Notes: generated from the sequence alone by a model not told the origin. Shown: positions 1 to 8,617, numbered from the stretch's first letter. The stretch: 64,000 nt of DNA from Zoogloea sp041904905 (GCF_041904905.1 NZ_JAYRMI010000001.1:62001-126000); one strand, 5' to 3'. Numbers and translations are program-made.

Positions 1-546
1 CGGCGGGTCGGAAAGGCGGCAATCTGGCTCGTACTGGTGGTCACCATCATCAGCGCCATCAACGCCGTGGTGCGCTACGCTTTCAACTACAGTTCGAACG
101 GTCTGCTGGAGATCCAGTGGTACCTGTTCTCGGCGATCTTCCTGCTGTGCGCCGGCTACACCTTGATGCGCAACGAGCACGTGCGCATCGACGTGGTGTC
201 GAGCCACTTCTCGCCGCGGGTCCATGCCTGGATCGACATCGTCGGCACGCTGTTCTTCCTGGCGCCGATGGCGGTCGCGGTGCTGTATCTCTCGTGGCCG
301 ATCTTCGTCAATTCCTTCCTCAACAAGGAGTACTCCTCCAACGCCGGCGGGTTGATCGTGTGGCCGGTGCGCGGGCTGGTGCCGCTCGGGTTCGCGCTGC
401 TGATCCTGCAGGGCGTCTCGGAGTTCATCAAGCGGGTGGCCTTCCTGAAGGGGCTGATCGCCGATCCGAACGCCAAGGTCGACGCGCCTTCGGCGGAAGA
501 GGAGCTGGCCCGGGCCATCAAGCAACAGCGTGGGGAGAGCGCCTAA
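1..546 (+). CDS. TRAP transporter small permease (DctQ family), 5' end outside window
   Basis: This is the small membrane subunit of a tripartite ATP-independent periplasmic (TRAP) transporter, which works with the large permease and a periplasmic binding protein in sodium- or proton-coupled organic-acid uptake. The frame is open from base 1 with no stop, so the true start lies upstream; a GTG at 37 is the first internal start codon. Hydrophobic segments alternate with short loops in the DctQ four-helix pattern, including the conserved stretch NEHVRIDVV. The C-terminus is charged. The stop is directly followed by the large permease gene, so the two are one operon; the binding-protein gene is presumably upstream. 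Substrate cannot be told. Confidence 0.9.
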   Translation, partial: RRVGKAAIWLVLVVTIISAINAVVRYAFNYSSNGLLEIQWYLFSAIFLLCAGYTLMRNEHVRIDVVSSHFSPRVHAWIDIVGTLFFLAPMAVAVLYLSWPIFVNSFLNKEYSSNAGGLIVWPVRGLVPLGFALLILQGVSEFIKRVAFLKGLIADPNAKVDAPSAEEELARAIKQQRGESA

Positions 547-2070
547 ATGGAATTCATCGCTGCCAACATGGCGCCCCTGATGTTCGGGTCGCTGGTGATC
601 TTTCTGCTGTTCGGCTATCCGGTGGCGTTTGCCCTCGCCGCCAACGGGGTGGTGTTCGGGCTGATCGGGATCGAACTTGGCCTGCTTACGCCGGCGCTGT
701 TCCAGGCCCTGCCTGATCGCATCTTCGGGGTGATGTCCAACGACACGCTGCTGGCGATCCCGTTCTTCACCTTCATGGGGCTGATCCTCGAGCGGTCGGG
801 GATGGCCGAGGATCTGCTCGACACCATCGGCCAGCTCTTTGGCCCGGTGCGCGGCGGTCTGGCCTTCGCGGTGATCTTCGTCGGGGCGATCCTCGCCGCG
901 ACTACCGGCGTGGTGGCGGCGTCGGTGATCTCGATGGGCCTCATCTCGCTGCCGATCATGATGCGCTACGGCTACGACCAGCGGCTCGCTACCGGTGTGA
1001 TCGCGGCGTCGGGCACGCTGGCGCAGATCATCCCGCCGTCGCTGGTGCTCATCATCATGGCCGACCAGCTTGGCCGCTCGGTGGGCGACATGTACCAGGG
1101 GGCGCTGATCCCTGGCCTGGTGCTCACCGGCCTGTACGTGGGTTACGTGGCGCTGGTGGCGGTGTTCAAGCCCTCAGCGGCGCCCGCCCTGCCGCCGGAG
1201 GCGCGGACGCTGCGCGGCGGCAAGCTGTTCCTGCGGGTGCTCACCTCCCTCGTGCCGCCGCTGATGCTGATCTTCCTGGTGCTCGGCACCATCTTCCTGG
1301 GCATCGCCACACCGACCGAGGGTGGGGCGATGGGCGCCGCCGGCGCCCTGGTGATGGCGGTGATTCGCCGGCGGCTCAACGTGTCGCTGCTCAAGCAGGC
1401 GATGGAGAGCACCGCCAAGCTGACCACCTTCGTGGTGTTCATCCTGGTGGGCGCGCGTGTGTTCTCGCTGACCTTCTACGGTGTGGAAGGCCACCTGTGG
1501 GTCGAGCACCTGCTCACTTCACTGCCCGGCGGCCAGCTTGGCTTCCTGATCGTGGTGAACATCCTGATCTTCCTGCTGGCCTTCTTCCTCGACTTCTTCG
1601 AGCTGTCGTTCATCGTGGTGCCGCTGCTGGCGCCGGTGGCCGAGAAGCTGGGGATCGACCTGATCTGGTTCGGGGTGTTGCTGGGGGTGAACATGCAGAC
1701 CTCGTTCATGCACCCGCCCTTTGGCTTCGCGCTGTTCTACCTGCGTTCGGTGGCTCCGGCGGCCATCAAGACGACGCAGATCTACTGGGGCGCGGTGCCC
1801 TTCGTGCTGATCCAGATCGTGATGGTGGGCATTCTCATCGCCTTCCCGCAGCTCGTCACCATGGGCCTGGACGCTCAGCAGAACGTGGATACCGACGCCG
1901 TCGAGATCGTGGTGCCCGAGGCCGACGCGCCAGAGGATTCCCCGGTTCAGTTCGGCGACGGGAAGGAAGGCGATGCCAAGCCGGCCGAAGGGACGGAGCT
2001 TACGCCGCCCCCCGCCGAGGACGACGCCACCAAGGCGCTGGAGAAGGCGCTGCAGTCCGACAAAAAGTAG
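547..2070 (+). CDS. TRAP transporter large permease (DctM family)
   Basis: This is the large, transport-catalysing membrane subunit of the TRAP system, 507 aa. The family core (about residues 1-430) shows the repeated hydrophobic helices and glycine-rich loops of DctM, for example IASGTLAQIIPPSLVLIIM-like and PTEGGAMGAAGAL segments. The last 70 or so residues, after the final helix near FPQLVTMGL, form a hydrophilic tail rich in Asp, Glu, Pro and Ala that ordinary DctM proteins of about 430 aa lack. The ATG follows the stop of the small permease without a gap, implying translational coupling. A strong terminator follows the stop. The substrate is unknown; larger DctM members include those annotated for mannitol or chloroaromatic acids. 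Confidence 0.9.
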   Translation: MEFIAANMAPLMFGSLVIFLLFGYPVAFALAANGVVFGLIGIELGLLTPALFQALPDRIFGVMSNDTLLAIPFFTFMGLILERSGMAEDLLDTIGQLFGPVRGGLAFAVIFVGAILAATTGVVAASVISMGLISLPIMMRYGYDQRLATGVIAASGTLAQIIPPSLVLIIMADQLGRSVGDMYQGALIPGLVLTGLYVGYVALVAVFKPSAAPALPPEARTLRGGKLFLRVLTSLVPPLMLIFLVLGTIFLGIATPTEGGAMGAAGALVMAVIRRRLNVSLLKQAMESTAKLTTFVVFILVGARVFSLTFYGVEGHLWVEHLLTSLPGGQLGFLIVVNILIFLLAFFLDFFELSFIVVPLLAPVAEKLGIDLIWFGVLLGVNMQTSFMHPPFGFALFYLRSVAPAAIKTTQIYWGAVPFVLIQIVMVGILIAFPQLVTMGLDAQQNVDTDAVEIVVPEADAPEDSPVQFGDGKEGDAKPAEGTELTPPPAEDDATKALEKALQSDKK

Positions 2071-2091
2071 CCGCCGCGGCGGATGCACGAC

Positions 2092-2126
2092 AAAAAACCC
2101 GGGGCGCGACCCCCGGGTTTTTTTGT
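2092..2126 (+). terminator. Rho-independent terminator after TRAP operon
   Basis: An A-run, a CCCGGGG arm, a short CGCGA loop, a CCCCCGGG arm and a run of seven T form a strong hairpin with U-tract, 21 bases after the TRAP large permease stop. The A-run on the left arm means it could also serve the convergent diguanylate cyclase gene that ends at 2151. Confidence 0.9.
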
Positions 2127-2150
2127 TTGCGGCATCCAGTGTCGGGGCCG

Positions 2151-3185
2151 TCAGGCCTGGACGACCTGATTGCGACCGCCGTTCTTGGCGGCGTAGAGGG
2201 CCCGGTCGGCGCGGTTGACAAGGTCTTCGCCGCTCTCGCCGGGCTGCCGGCTGGCGATGCCGATCGAGGCGCTGATGTTGGTCAGGCGATCGCCGGTGCG
2301 GCTGTCCTTGAGCACCAGATGCTCGATGGAGATGCGCAGGGTTTCGGCCAGCTGGTGCGCCTGCTTGGCGGTGCCGCCGCAGAAGATGAGGGCGAACTCC
2401 TCGCCCCCGTAGCGATACACCGACACGCCGACCCGGGTGGCCGCCGACAGCTGCTTGCCCACCAGACTGAGCACCCGGTCGCCCACCACGTGGCCGAAGC
2501 GGTCGTTGAATTGCTTGAAGTGGTCGATGTCGAGCAGCGCCAGGTGGATCACCGGCCCCCGGTCGCCCTGATCGAGAAACTGGGCAAGCTCCAGATCGAA
2601 GGCGCGGCGGTTGAACACGCCGGTGAGCTCGTCGATCATGGCGTCCTGGCGCAGGGTTTCGAGTTCGCCGCGCAGGCGGCGGATCTCGTCGTTGGCGGCG
2701 GACAGCCGCTGCTCGAAGCGCGAGGTGCTCTGCTGCATGGCGGTGGAGCCCTGGAGCAGCTTGTCGAGGGTGCCGAAGATGTCGTCCACGTTGCTGCTGC
2801 CCGCGGTGGCGGTGTCGCGCAGATCGCGGTTGCATTCGTCCAGCAGAGACGAAAAGCTGCGGGTGCCGGCGAGGGTGGCGGTGAGGTCGTGATCGATGCC
2901 GCTCACCATCTGCTCGAAGCTGTCCTTCATCCGGTGCAGGGCGGTTTCGATGTCGCCGGTGGATGAGACGTGTTCGCGGAAGAGGTCTTCGGCCTTGGTG
3001 AGGGGGATCATGCCGTAGGCCGAGACGATCTCGTCGATGCGCTGGTTGAGCGTGGGGTCCTCGTTGGAGACGTAGGTGTACCAGAGGGCGTAGTTGATGG
3101 GCGTGACCGGGATCTGGTGCTTCACCATGATCGGCACGGCCTTGCGCAGTCGTTCTGCCGCTACCTCAACTGAACCGCTATTCAC
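2151..3185 (-). CDS. Diguanylate cyclase (GGDEF domain)
   Basis: Predicted to make cyclic di-GMP from two GTP. The C-terminal half (from about residue 170, DELTGVFNRRAF) is a complete GGDEF domain with active-site motif YRYGGEEF. The N-terminal half is soluble and helical with no membrane segment, and has a coiled-coil-like stretch just before the catalytic domain, so it is probably a cytoplasmic sensor or dimerisation region. The GTG start at 3185 is chosen because AGGAGG lies just upstream; a longer frame to 3245 has no such support. The inhibitory I-site (RxxD five residues before the GG) reads RVGV, so the Asp is missing and product feedback may be absent. Confidence 0.9.
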   Translation of the reverse strand: MNSGSVEVAAERLRKAVPIMVKHQIPVTPINYALWYTYVSNEDPTLNQRIDEIVSAYGMIPLTKAEDLFREHVSSTGDIETALHRMKDSFEQMVSGIDHDLTATLAGTRSFSSLLDECNRDLRDTATAGSSNVDDIFGTLDKLLQGSTAMQQSTSRFEQRLSAANDEIRRLRGELETLRQDAMIDELTGVFNRRAFDLELAQFLDQGDRGPVIHLALLDIDHFKQFNDRFGHVVGDRVLSLVGKQLSAATRVGVSVYRYGGEEFALIFCGGTAKQAHQLAETLRISIEHLVLKDSRTGDRLTNISASIGIASRQPGESGEDLVNRADRALYAAKNGGRNQVVQA

Positions 3186-3312
3186 TCTGTTCCTCCTGTT
3201 GGGGCGAGGGGGGCTGGCCTGGCATCCGTCGGCTGGCTGGCCCATGGCGCGACCTCTTAGGCCGCACCCGTTGTTATCGGCAGGGCGCGGCGGAACTTCA
3301 AGCCGGGAAATG

Positions 3313-3339
3313 AAAAACGGCGCCCGCAGGCGCCGCTTT
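3313..3339 (-). terminator. Rho-independent terminator of pyr operon
   Basis: On the minus strand, GCGGCGCC-TGCG-GGCGCCG followed by five T forms a stable hairpin with U-tract about 20 bases after the pyrC' stop codon. It ends the yqgE-ruvX-pyrR-pyrB-pyrC' transcript. Confidence 0.85.
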
Positions 3340-3359
3340 GCTCAAAGTGGGTTTTGCCC

Positions 3360-4643
3360 TCAGTGTGCGGCTTCGTACATCGGGCTGCCTTCGACCAGGG
3401 TGTAGCGTACCTTGCCGGGCAGTTCGAGGCCCAGAAAGGGGGTGTTCTTGCCCTGGCTGCGGAGCATGCTGCGGTCGATGAGCTGGTAGGCGTCGGGGTC
3501 GAAGATGCACACGTCGGCCCGGGCGCCCACGGAGAGGTGACCGCCCTTGGCGATACCGGCAATCTTTGCCGCCTCGGAAGTGATGCGGGCCAGCGCGTCG
3601 AGCAGCGGCAGCTTGTGTTCGGCAGCCCACTTGAGGGTGAGCGGCAGGAGCAGCTCGAGGCCGGTGGTGCCGGGCTCGGATTCGCTGAACGGGGCCTGCT
3701 TGGCGTCGTCGTCCACCGGCGTGTGGTCGGAGCAGATGGCGTTGATCCGGCCGTCGGCGAGGGCTTTGGACAGGGCGATGCGGTCGCGCTGGCTGCGCAG
3801 GGGCGGGATGACGTGGCAGTGGGGGTTGAAGTAGCCGATGTCCATGTCGCACAGGTGCAGATGGTGGGCGGCCACGTCGCAGGTGACATCCACGCCATCC
3901 TTGCGGGCCTGCTCGATGAGGTCGAGGCTTTCGGCGGACGACAGGCGGGTGATGTGCAGCCGCGCGCCGGTCTGGCGGGCGAGGCGCAGGTAGGTGAACA
4001 GGGCGACGATCTCGGCACTGGCCGGAATGCCGGGCAGGCCCAGGCGCGAGGCGACTTCGCCGTCGTGGGCCACGCCGCCCCGGGCGAGATACGGATCGAG
4101 CGGCTGAAGCCAGACGCGGAAGCCGAAGGTGGCGGCGTACTGCATCGCCCGACCCAGCACGCGGGTGTCGAGGATGGGCACGTTGGCCTGGCTGAAGGCC
4201 ACGCAGCCGGCTTCGACCAGCTCGGCCATCTCGGAGAGCTGCTCGCCCTTGAGGCCGATGGTGAGGGCGCCGACCGGATAGACGTGGGCGCGGTTGAGCT
4301 TCTTGGCCCGGTAGCACAGCATCTCGACGAGGCCGGGTTCGTCCAGCACCGGGTCGGTGTCGGGCGGAATGGCGAGGCTGGTGATGCCGCCGGCCATGGC
4401 GGCGTCCATCTCGGATTCGAGGGTGGCCTTGTATTCGAAGCCGGGTTCGCGCAGGCGGGCGGCGAGGTCGATCAGCCCGGGGGCGACGACCAGCCCGGCG
4501 GCGTCGATGGTGCGGGCGGCGATGAAGCCGGCCGGCGCCTGACCGACGCCGACGATCTTGCCGTCGGCGATGTAGAGGTCGGCCTGGGTGTCGAGGCGGT
4601 TGGCCGGGTCGATGAGCCGGCCATTCGTGATGTGGATGTTCAT
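3360..4643 (-). CDS. pyrC': Dihydroorotase-like non-catalytic subunit PyrC'
   Basis: A 427-aa amidohydrolase-fold protein of the dihydroorotase family, 17 bp downstream of pyrB. The metal-binding HxH of active enzymes (DxHxHLREPG) reads DLAARLREPG here, and the later HxxH-S motif reads HITRLSS, so at least three metal-ligand His are replaced. SDHTP and the CDVAAHHLHL segment remain. In Pseudomonas the pyrB-linked PyrC' is known to be catalytically dead and needed for assembly of the ATCase dodecamer; I infer the same role here. An active pyrC should then exist elsewhere in the genome. The ATG at 4643 begins MNIHITNGRLIDP, the usual family start. Confidence 0.92.
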   Translation of the reverse strand: MNIHITNGRLIDPANRLDTQADLYIADGKIVGVGQAPAGFIAARTIDAAGLVVAPGLIDLAARLREPGFEYKATLESEMDAAMAGGITSLAIPPDTDPVLDEPGLVEMLCYRAKKLNRAHVYPVGALTIGLKGEQLSEMAELVEAGCVAFSQANVPILDTRVLGRAMQYAATFGFRVWLQPLDPYLARGGVAHDGEVASRLGLPGIPASAEIVALFTYLRLARQTGARLHITRLSSAESLDLIEQARKDGVDVTCDVAAHHLHLCDMDIGYFNPHCHVIPPLRSQRDRIALSKALADGRINAICSDHTPVDDDAKQAPFSESEPGTTGLELLLPLTLKWAAEHKLPLLDALARITSEAAKIAGIAKGGHLSVGARADVCIFDPDAYQLIDRSMLRSQGKNTPFLGLELPGKVRYTLVEGSPMYEAAH

Positions 4644-4660
4644 GGTCGAAAACCTGTAGA

Positions 4661-5620
4661 TCAGTGACTGCCCAGCATGCTCATGACGGCCATGCGCACC
4701 GCGATGCCGAAGGTGACCTGCGGCAGGATGACCGCCTGACCGCCGTCGGCCACGGCGGAGTCGATCTCGACGCCGCGGTTCATGGGGCCGGGGTGCATCA
4801 CGATGGCGTCGGGTTTGGCCAGCGCCAGCTTGTCGGCGGTGAGGCCCCACACTTTGAAGAACTCCTGCGGGCTGGGCAGCAGGGCGCCGTTCATGCGCTC
4901 GTTCTGGAGGCGCAGCATCATCACCACGTCCACGTCCTTGAGGCCTTCCTGCATGGTGGCGCAGTAGCGCACGCCCATCTTCTCGACGTCGGTGGGGAGC
5001 AGGGTCTTGGGGCCGATGACGCGCACTTCGGGCACGCCGAGGGTGGTGAGCGCGGCGATCTGCGAGCGGGCGACGCGGGAGTGGAGCACGTCACCGACGA
5101 TGGCGACGGTGAGGTTGTGGAACTCTTTCTTGTAGTGCCGGATGGTGTACATGTCCAGCAGCCCCTGGGTGGGGTGGGCATGGCGGCCATCGCCGGCATT
5201 GACCACGTGGATGTGGTCGCGGCCGGTGTTCTGGAGGTGCTGGGCGATCAGGTGCGGGGCGCCGCTGGATTCGTGGCGCACCACGAACATGTCGGCCTGC
5301 ATCGCGCAGAGGTTGTCCACGGTGTCCAGGAGCGTCTCGCCCTTCTTGGTGGAAGAGGTGGACACGTTGAGGTTGATGACGTCGGCCGACAGGCGCTTGG
5401 CGGCGATCTCGAAGGTGGTGCGGGTGCGCGTGCTGTTCTCGAAGAACAGGTTGAAGACGCTCTTGCCGCGCAGCAGCGGGAGCTTCTTCACTTCGCGCTC
5501 GGCCATCTCGGTGAACGGCGCGGCGGTGTCGAGGATCTGGGTGATGATGCTGCGCGGCAGGCCGTCGAGGGTCAGCAGGTGCTGGAGTTCGCCGTGCTTG
5601 TTGAGTTGAGGGTTATGCAT
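4661..5620 (-). CDS. pyrB: Aspartate carbamoyltransferase catalytic subunit
   Basis: Catalyses carbamoyl phosphate plus aspartate to N-carbamoyl-aspartate, the committed step of pyrimidine synthesis, in the cytoplasm. The 319-aa product has the carbamoyl-phosphate signature FFENSTRTRTTFE near residue 60, the HPTQGLLDMYT aspartate-domain motif and the HPGPMNRGVEI motif near the C-terminus. It starts 8 bp inside the end of pyrR and is followed by pyrC', the arrangement of class A bacterial ATCases whose catalytic subunit associates with a dihydroorotase-like partner. No pyrI-type regulatory subunit is present in the window. Confidence 0.97.
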   Translation of the reverse strand: MHNPQLNKHGELQHLLTLDGLPRSIITQILDTAAPFTEMAEREVKKLPLLRGKSVFNLFFENSTRTRTTFEIAAKRLSADVINLNVSTSSTKKGETLLDTVDNLCAMQADMFVVRHESSGAPHLIAQHLQNTGRDHIHVVNAGDGRHAHPTQGLLDMYTIRHYKKEFHNLTVAIVGDVLHSRVARSQIAALTTLGVPEVRVIGPKTLLPTDVEKMGVRYCATMQEGLKDVDVVMMLRLQNERMNGALLPSPQEFFKVWGLTADKLALAKPDAIVMHPGPMNRGVEIDSAVADGGQAVILPQVTFGIAVRMAVMSMLGSH

Positions 5621-6113
5621 GGATCAGCCTCATGGTGAGGGCGCCGGAGTCGTCGCGCTCGAGTTGCAGGTTTTGCCCGGCGGGCAGCGGTTCTGGCAGC
5701 GTGAGGGCGCAGAAGCGGGCGGCGATGGGCAGCTCGCGTCCGCCGCGGTCGATGAGCACGGCCAGGTCGACCCGGGCCGGGCGGCCGTAGTCGAAGAGTT
5801 CGTTGAGGGCGGCGCGGGTGGTGCGGCCGGTGTAGAGCACGTCGTCGACGATGACGATGTGGGCGTCTTCCACGTCGAAGGGGATCTTGGAGCCCTGGGG
5901 CTGCTGGTGCAGGCCCTTGGCGGCGTAGTCGTCCCGGTAGAAGCTCACGTCGATGGTGCCGAGGGGCTGGGCGAGGCCGAGCAGGGCGTGGAGACGTTGG
6001 GCGAGCCACACGCCGCCGGTGTGGATGCCGACGAGCGCGGTGGCCGGCGTGACGTGGGGACGCATCGCGGCGGCCAGGTCGGCGATGAGGTGTTCGGCGT
6101 CAGGTAGCTGCAT
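5613..6113 (-). CDS. pyrR: Bifunctional pyr regulator / uracil phosphoribosyltransferase
   Basis: A 166-aa type I phosphoribosyltransferase of the PyrR family. The PRPP-binding motif VIVDDVLYTGRTTRAAL lies near residue 95. PyrR proteins regulate pyrimidine genes in response to UMP/PRPP and may have uracil phosphoribosyltransferase activity; how PyrR acts in Gram-negative pyr operons is less settled than in Bacillus, and I see no obvious anti-terminator here. The ATG at 6113 lies inside the end of ruvX (14-bp overlap), and the gene overlaps pyrB by 8 bp, so translation is coupled. Confidence 0.93.
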   Translation of the reverse strand: MQLPDAEHLIADLAAAMRPHVTPATALVGIHTGGVWLAQRLHALLGLAQPLGTIDVSFYRDDYAAKGLHQQPQGSKIPFDVEDAHIVIVDDVLYTGRTTRAALNELFDYGRPARVDLAVLIDRGGRELPIAARFCALTLPEPLPAGQNLQLERDDSGALTMRLIHA

Positions 6114-6528
6114 GTTTGGCACTTTCGAAGTACTGGAGCAGGATGATCTGGGCGGCGGCGGAATCGAGGCGGGGCTTCTGTTTGCGCCAGCCGTGGTGAC
6201 CGGCTTCGGCAAGCCGCCCTTCGGCTTCGGCGGACGACAGGCGCTCGTCCACCAGTGCTACGGGCAGGCCGTAGCGGCCGTGGAGCTGGTTGGCGAAGCG
6301 CCGGCAGCGGGCGGTCATGGCGTGCTCGGAGCCGTCGAGGTGCGTGGGCAGGCCGACCACGAGGGCGGACGGCTTCCATTCGGCGAGAAGCTTTTCGATG
6401 GCGGCGAAGCGCGCGGCGTTGGCTTCTTCGGCGATGGGCGCGAGCGGGTGAGCGTGGCCGGTTTCGGTCTCGCCGACCGCCACCCCGATGCGCGCGAGGC
6501 CGAAGTCGAAGGACAGCAGGGTGCTCAC
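6100..6528 (-). CDS. ruvX: Putative pre-16S rRNA nuclease / RuvX (YqgF)
   Basis: A 142-aa RNase H-fold protein of the YqgF family, involved in 16S rRNA 5'-end maturation and also annotated as a Holliday-junction resolvase. The start LLSFDFGLARIGVAVGE carries the DxG catalytic motif, followed by GLPTHLDG and the late DERLSSAEAE motif, all family hallmarks. It overlaps yqgE by 4 bp upstream and pyrR by 14 bp downstream, the typical yqgE-yqgF-pyrR-pyrB order of beta- and gammaproteobacteria. Confidence 0.94.
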   Translation of the reverse strand: MSTLLSFDFGLARIGVAVGETETGHAHPLAPIAEEANAARFAAIEKLLAEWKPSALVVGLPTHLDGSEHAMTARCRRFANQLHGRYGLPVALVDERLSSAEAEGRLAEAGHHGWRKQKPRLDSAAAQIILLQYFESAKHAAT

Positions 6529-7091
6529 GCGTGGCCGGCGACGTCGGACAGTTTTGCGAAGTCGACGCCGATGAGTTGCATGGCCGCGGCGAGGCGTTCT
6601 TCGGGCGGCAGATCGAAGACGATGGCCAGATCGGCTGGCACGGTGAGCCAGGCGTTCTGGGCGAGTTCATGCTCGAGCTGGCCGGCGGACCAGCCGGCGT
6701 AGCCGAGGGCCACCAGCACCTGGGCGGGTTCGCCGTCGCTGGCGAGGGCCTGGAGCACGTCGCGGGAGCTGGTGAGGGCGACGTTCTCACCCACCTTGAG
6801 GGACGAGTGCCAGTTGCCGGCGGGGCGGTGTAGCACAAAGCCCCGGTCGGCCTGCACCGGGCCGCCGAAGTAGACCGGCAGGTCGGCGAAGGCGGGTTGA
6901 TCGAAGGGGATCTCGATGCGCTCGAAAAGCGTGGCCAGGCGCATGTCGGTGGGCCGGTTCACGATGACCCCCATCGCGCCGTTCTCGTTGTGCTCGGCGA
7001 TGTAGGTGAGGGTGCGCGAAAAGTTCGGATCGGCCATGGCAGGCATGGCGATCAGGAAGTGATCGGTGAGGTTGATGGTGGTGGTAGTCAC
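6525..7091 (-). CDS. yqgE: YqgE/AlgH family protein (UPF0301)
   Basis: A 188-aa protein of the conserved YqgE/AlgH family, whose biochemical function is not established. Family features are LTDHFLIAMPAM at the N-terminus, EHNENGAMGVIVNRP, YFGGPVQADRGFVLH and the late LVALGYAGWSAGQLE. The start is GTG at 7091; no ATG precedes the conserved start and no strong ribosome-binding site is visible. It is the first gene of the pyr operon and is divergent from phrB. Confidence 0.92.
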   Translation of the reverse strand: MTTTTINLTDHFLIAMPAMADPNFSRTLTYIAEHNENGAMGVIVNRPTDMRLATLFERIEIPFDQPAFADLPVYFGGPVQADRGFVLHRPAGNWHSSLKVGENVALTSSRDVLQALASDGEPAQVLVALGYAGWSAGQLEHELAQNAWLTVPADLAIVFDLPPEERLAAAMQLIGVDFAKLSDVAGHA

Positions 7092-7098
7092 GGGTGGT

Positions 7099-7104
7099 AT
7101 TCTA
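7099..7104 (-). promoter_or_regulatory. Possible -10 box for the yqgE-pyr operon
   Basis: TAGAAT on the minus strand lies 8 bp before the yqgE GTG. If it is used, the transcript leader would be extremely short. No convincing -35 hexamer was found, so this is a weak call. Confidence 0.25.
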
Positions 7105-7119
7105 AGCTGAGGTCGCCGA

Positions 7120-7147
7120 TTGTAGCGGCAACTTTTCGGTCTTGTAT
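7120..7147 (+). promoter_or_regulatory. Possible sigma-70 promoter of phrB
   Basis: TTGTAG and TTGTAT are separated by 16 bp, and the predicted transcription start would fall about 15 bp before the phrB ATG. It matches consensus only partly. Confidence 0.3.
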
Positions 7148-7171
7148 CTCCCTTCCAGGAACCCGGTTTCC

Positions 7172-8617
7172 ATGTCTGCTGCCCTCGTCTGGTTCCGTCG
7201 CGACCTGCGCGACTTCGACCATGCGGCGCTGTATCACGCGCTCAAGCGATTTCCGCAGGTTTTCTGCGTTTTCGTGTTTGACACCGAGATTCTCGACGCG
7301 CTGCCGAGCCGGGCCGACCGGCGGGTGGAGTTCATTCACGCCAGCGTCGTCGAGCTTGATGCCGCGCTGCGGGCGCGAGGCGGTGGGCTGATCGTGCGCC
7401 ACGGCCCCGCGCGGGAGGCGATCCCGGCGCTTGCCGCGGCGCTGGGGGTGTCGGCCGTGCTCGCCAACGATGACTACGAGCCCGCCGCCATTGCGCGGGA
7501 TGCCGACGTGGCCGAGCGGCTGCGCGCGCAGGGCGTCGCCTTCGAACGCTTCAAGGATCAGGTGATCTTCGAGAAGCGCGAGGTGCTTACCAAGAGCGCC
7601 ACGCCGTTCTCGGTGTTCACGCCCTACAAGCGTGCCTGGCTGGCGGCGCTCACGGATTTCCACCTGAAGGCCTATCCGGTCGGGACATACGCGGCAAATC
7701 TGGCGCCGCTGCCGGCGGGGGAGTCGATCCCGTCGCTGGCCGCCATCGGCTTTGCGCCGACCGATCTGCTTGAGGTCGGCATCACGCCGGGCATGGCCGG
7801 CGGGCGCAAGCTGATCGACGATTTTGTGCGCCGCATCGACCGCTACAAGGCGCGGCGGGATTTCCCGGCCAGCAAGGGGGTGTCCTACCTGTCGGTGCAT
7901 CTGCGTTTCGGCACGGTGTCGATCCGCGAGCTGGCCCGGCTGGCCCACGCCCGGGGCGGCGAGGGTGCCGACACCTGGCTGTCGGAGCTGATCTGGCGGG
8001 ACTTCTATTTCCAGATTCTGTGGCATAACCCGCACGTGGTGGGGGCGAGCTTCCGGCCGGAATACGACCGGGTGCGCTGGGACGACGCGCCGGCGCTGTT
8101 TGCTGCCTGGTGCGAGGCGCGCACGGGCTACCCGATCGTCGACGCGGCGATGCGCCAGATCGCCCACAGCGGCTACATGCACAACCGGCTGCGGATGGTG
8201 GTGGCGTCTTTCCTGACCAAGGATCTGGGCATCGACTGGCGGCTGGGGGAGCGCTACTTTGCCGACCGGCTCAACGACTTCGATCTGGCCGCCAACAACG
8301 GGGGCTGGCAGTGGGCGGCCTCGACCGGCTGCGACGCCCAGCCGTATTTCCGCATCTTCAACCCGGTCAATCAGTCCGAGAAGTTCGACCCGGACGGCAG
8401 CTTCATCCGGCGCTACCTGCCGGAACTGGCCAAGGTGCCGGACAAGTTCATCCACGCCCCGTGGACGATGCCGCCCATCGACCAGAAGCTGGCCGGCTGC
8501 GAGATCGGCAAGGATTACCCGGCGCCCATCGTCGACCACGCCAGGGCGCGGGAGCGCACCCTGGCGCGCTTCGGCGTGGTGAAGTCGGCCGGCGACGCGG
8601 AGCCGGCGGCGGATTAA
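7172..8617 (+). CDS. phrB: Deoxyribodipyrimidine photolyase (class I CPD photolyase)
   Basis: Light-driven repair of cyclobutane pyrimidine dimers using FAD and an antenna cofactor. The 481-aa protein begins ALVWFRRDLRDFDHAALYHA (antenna Rossmann domain) and has the C-terminal FAD domain with WRDFYFQIL, AMRQIAHSGYMHNRLRMVVA and NGGWQWAASTGCDAQPYFRI, the class I signatures. Length is normal for the family. ATG 7172 is preferred over an upstream in-frame TTG at 7142 because the conserved protein begins at SAALVWFRRD. Its stop overlaps the convergent methyltransferase gene by 4 bp. Confidence 0.95.
   Translation: MSAALVWFRRDLRDFDHAALYHALKRFPQVFCVFVFDTEILDALPSRADRRVEFIHASVVELDAALRARGGGLIVRHGPAREAIPALAAALGVSAVLANDDYEPAAIARDADVAERLRAQGVAFERFKDQVIFEKREVLTKSATPFSVFTPYKRAWLAALTDFHLKAYPVGTYAANLAPLPAGESIPSLAAIGFAPTDLLEVGITPGMAGGRKLIDDFVRRIDRYKARRDFPASKGVSYLSVHLRFGTVSIRELARLAHARGGEGADTWLSELIWRDFYFQILWHNPHVVGASFRPEYDRVRWDDAPALFAAWCEARTGYPIVDAAMRQIAHSGYMHNRLRMVVASFLTKDLGIDWRLGERYFADRLNDFDLAANNGGWQWAASTGCDAQPYFRIFNPVNQSEKFDPDGSFIRRYLPELAKVPDKFIHAPWTMPPIDQKLAGCEIGKDYPAPIVDHARARERTLARFGVVKSAGDAEPAAD

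Noticed and set aside
3186..3245. Upstream extension of the diguanylate cyclase to ATG 3245
   Set aside because: The region reads as Pro/Arg-rich low-complexity sequence and contains the AGGAGG that serves GTG 3185.
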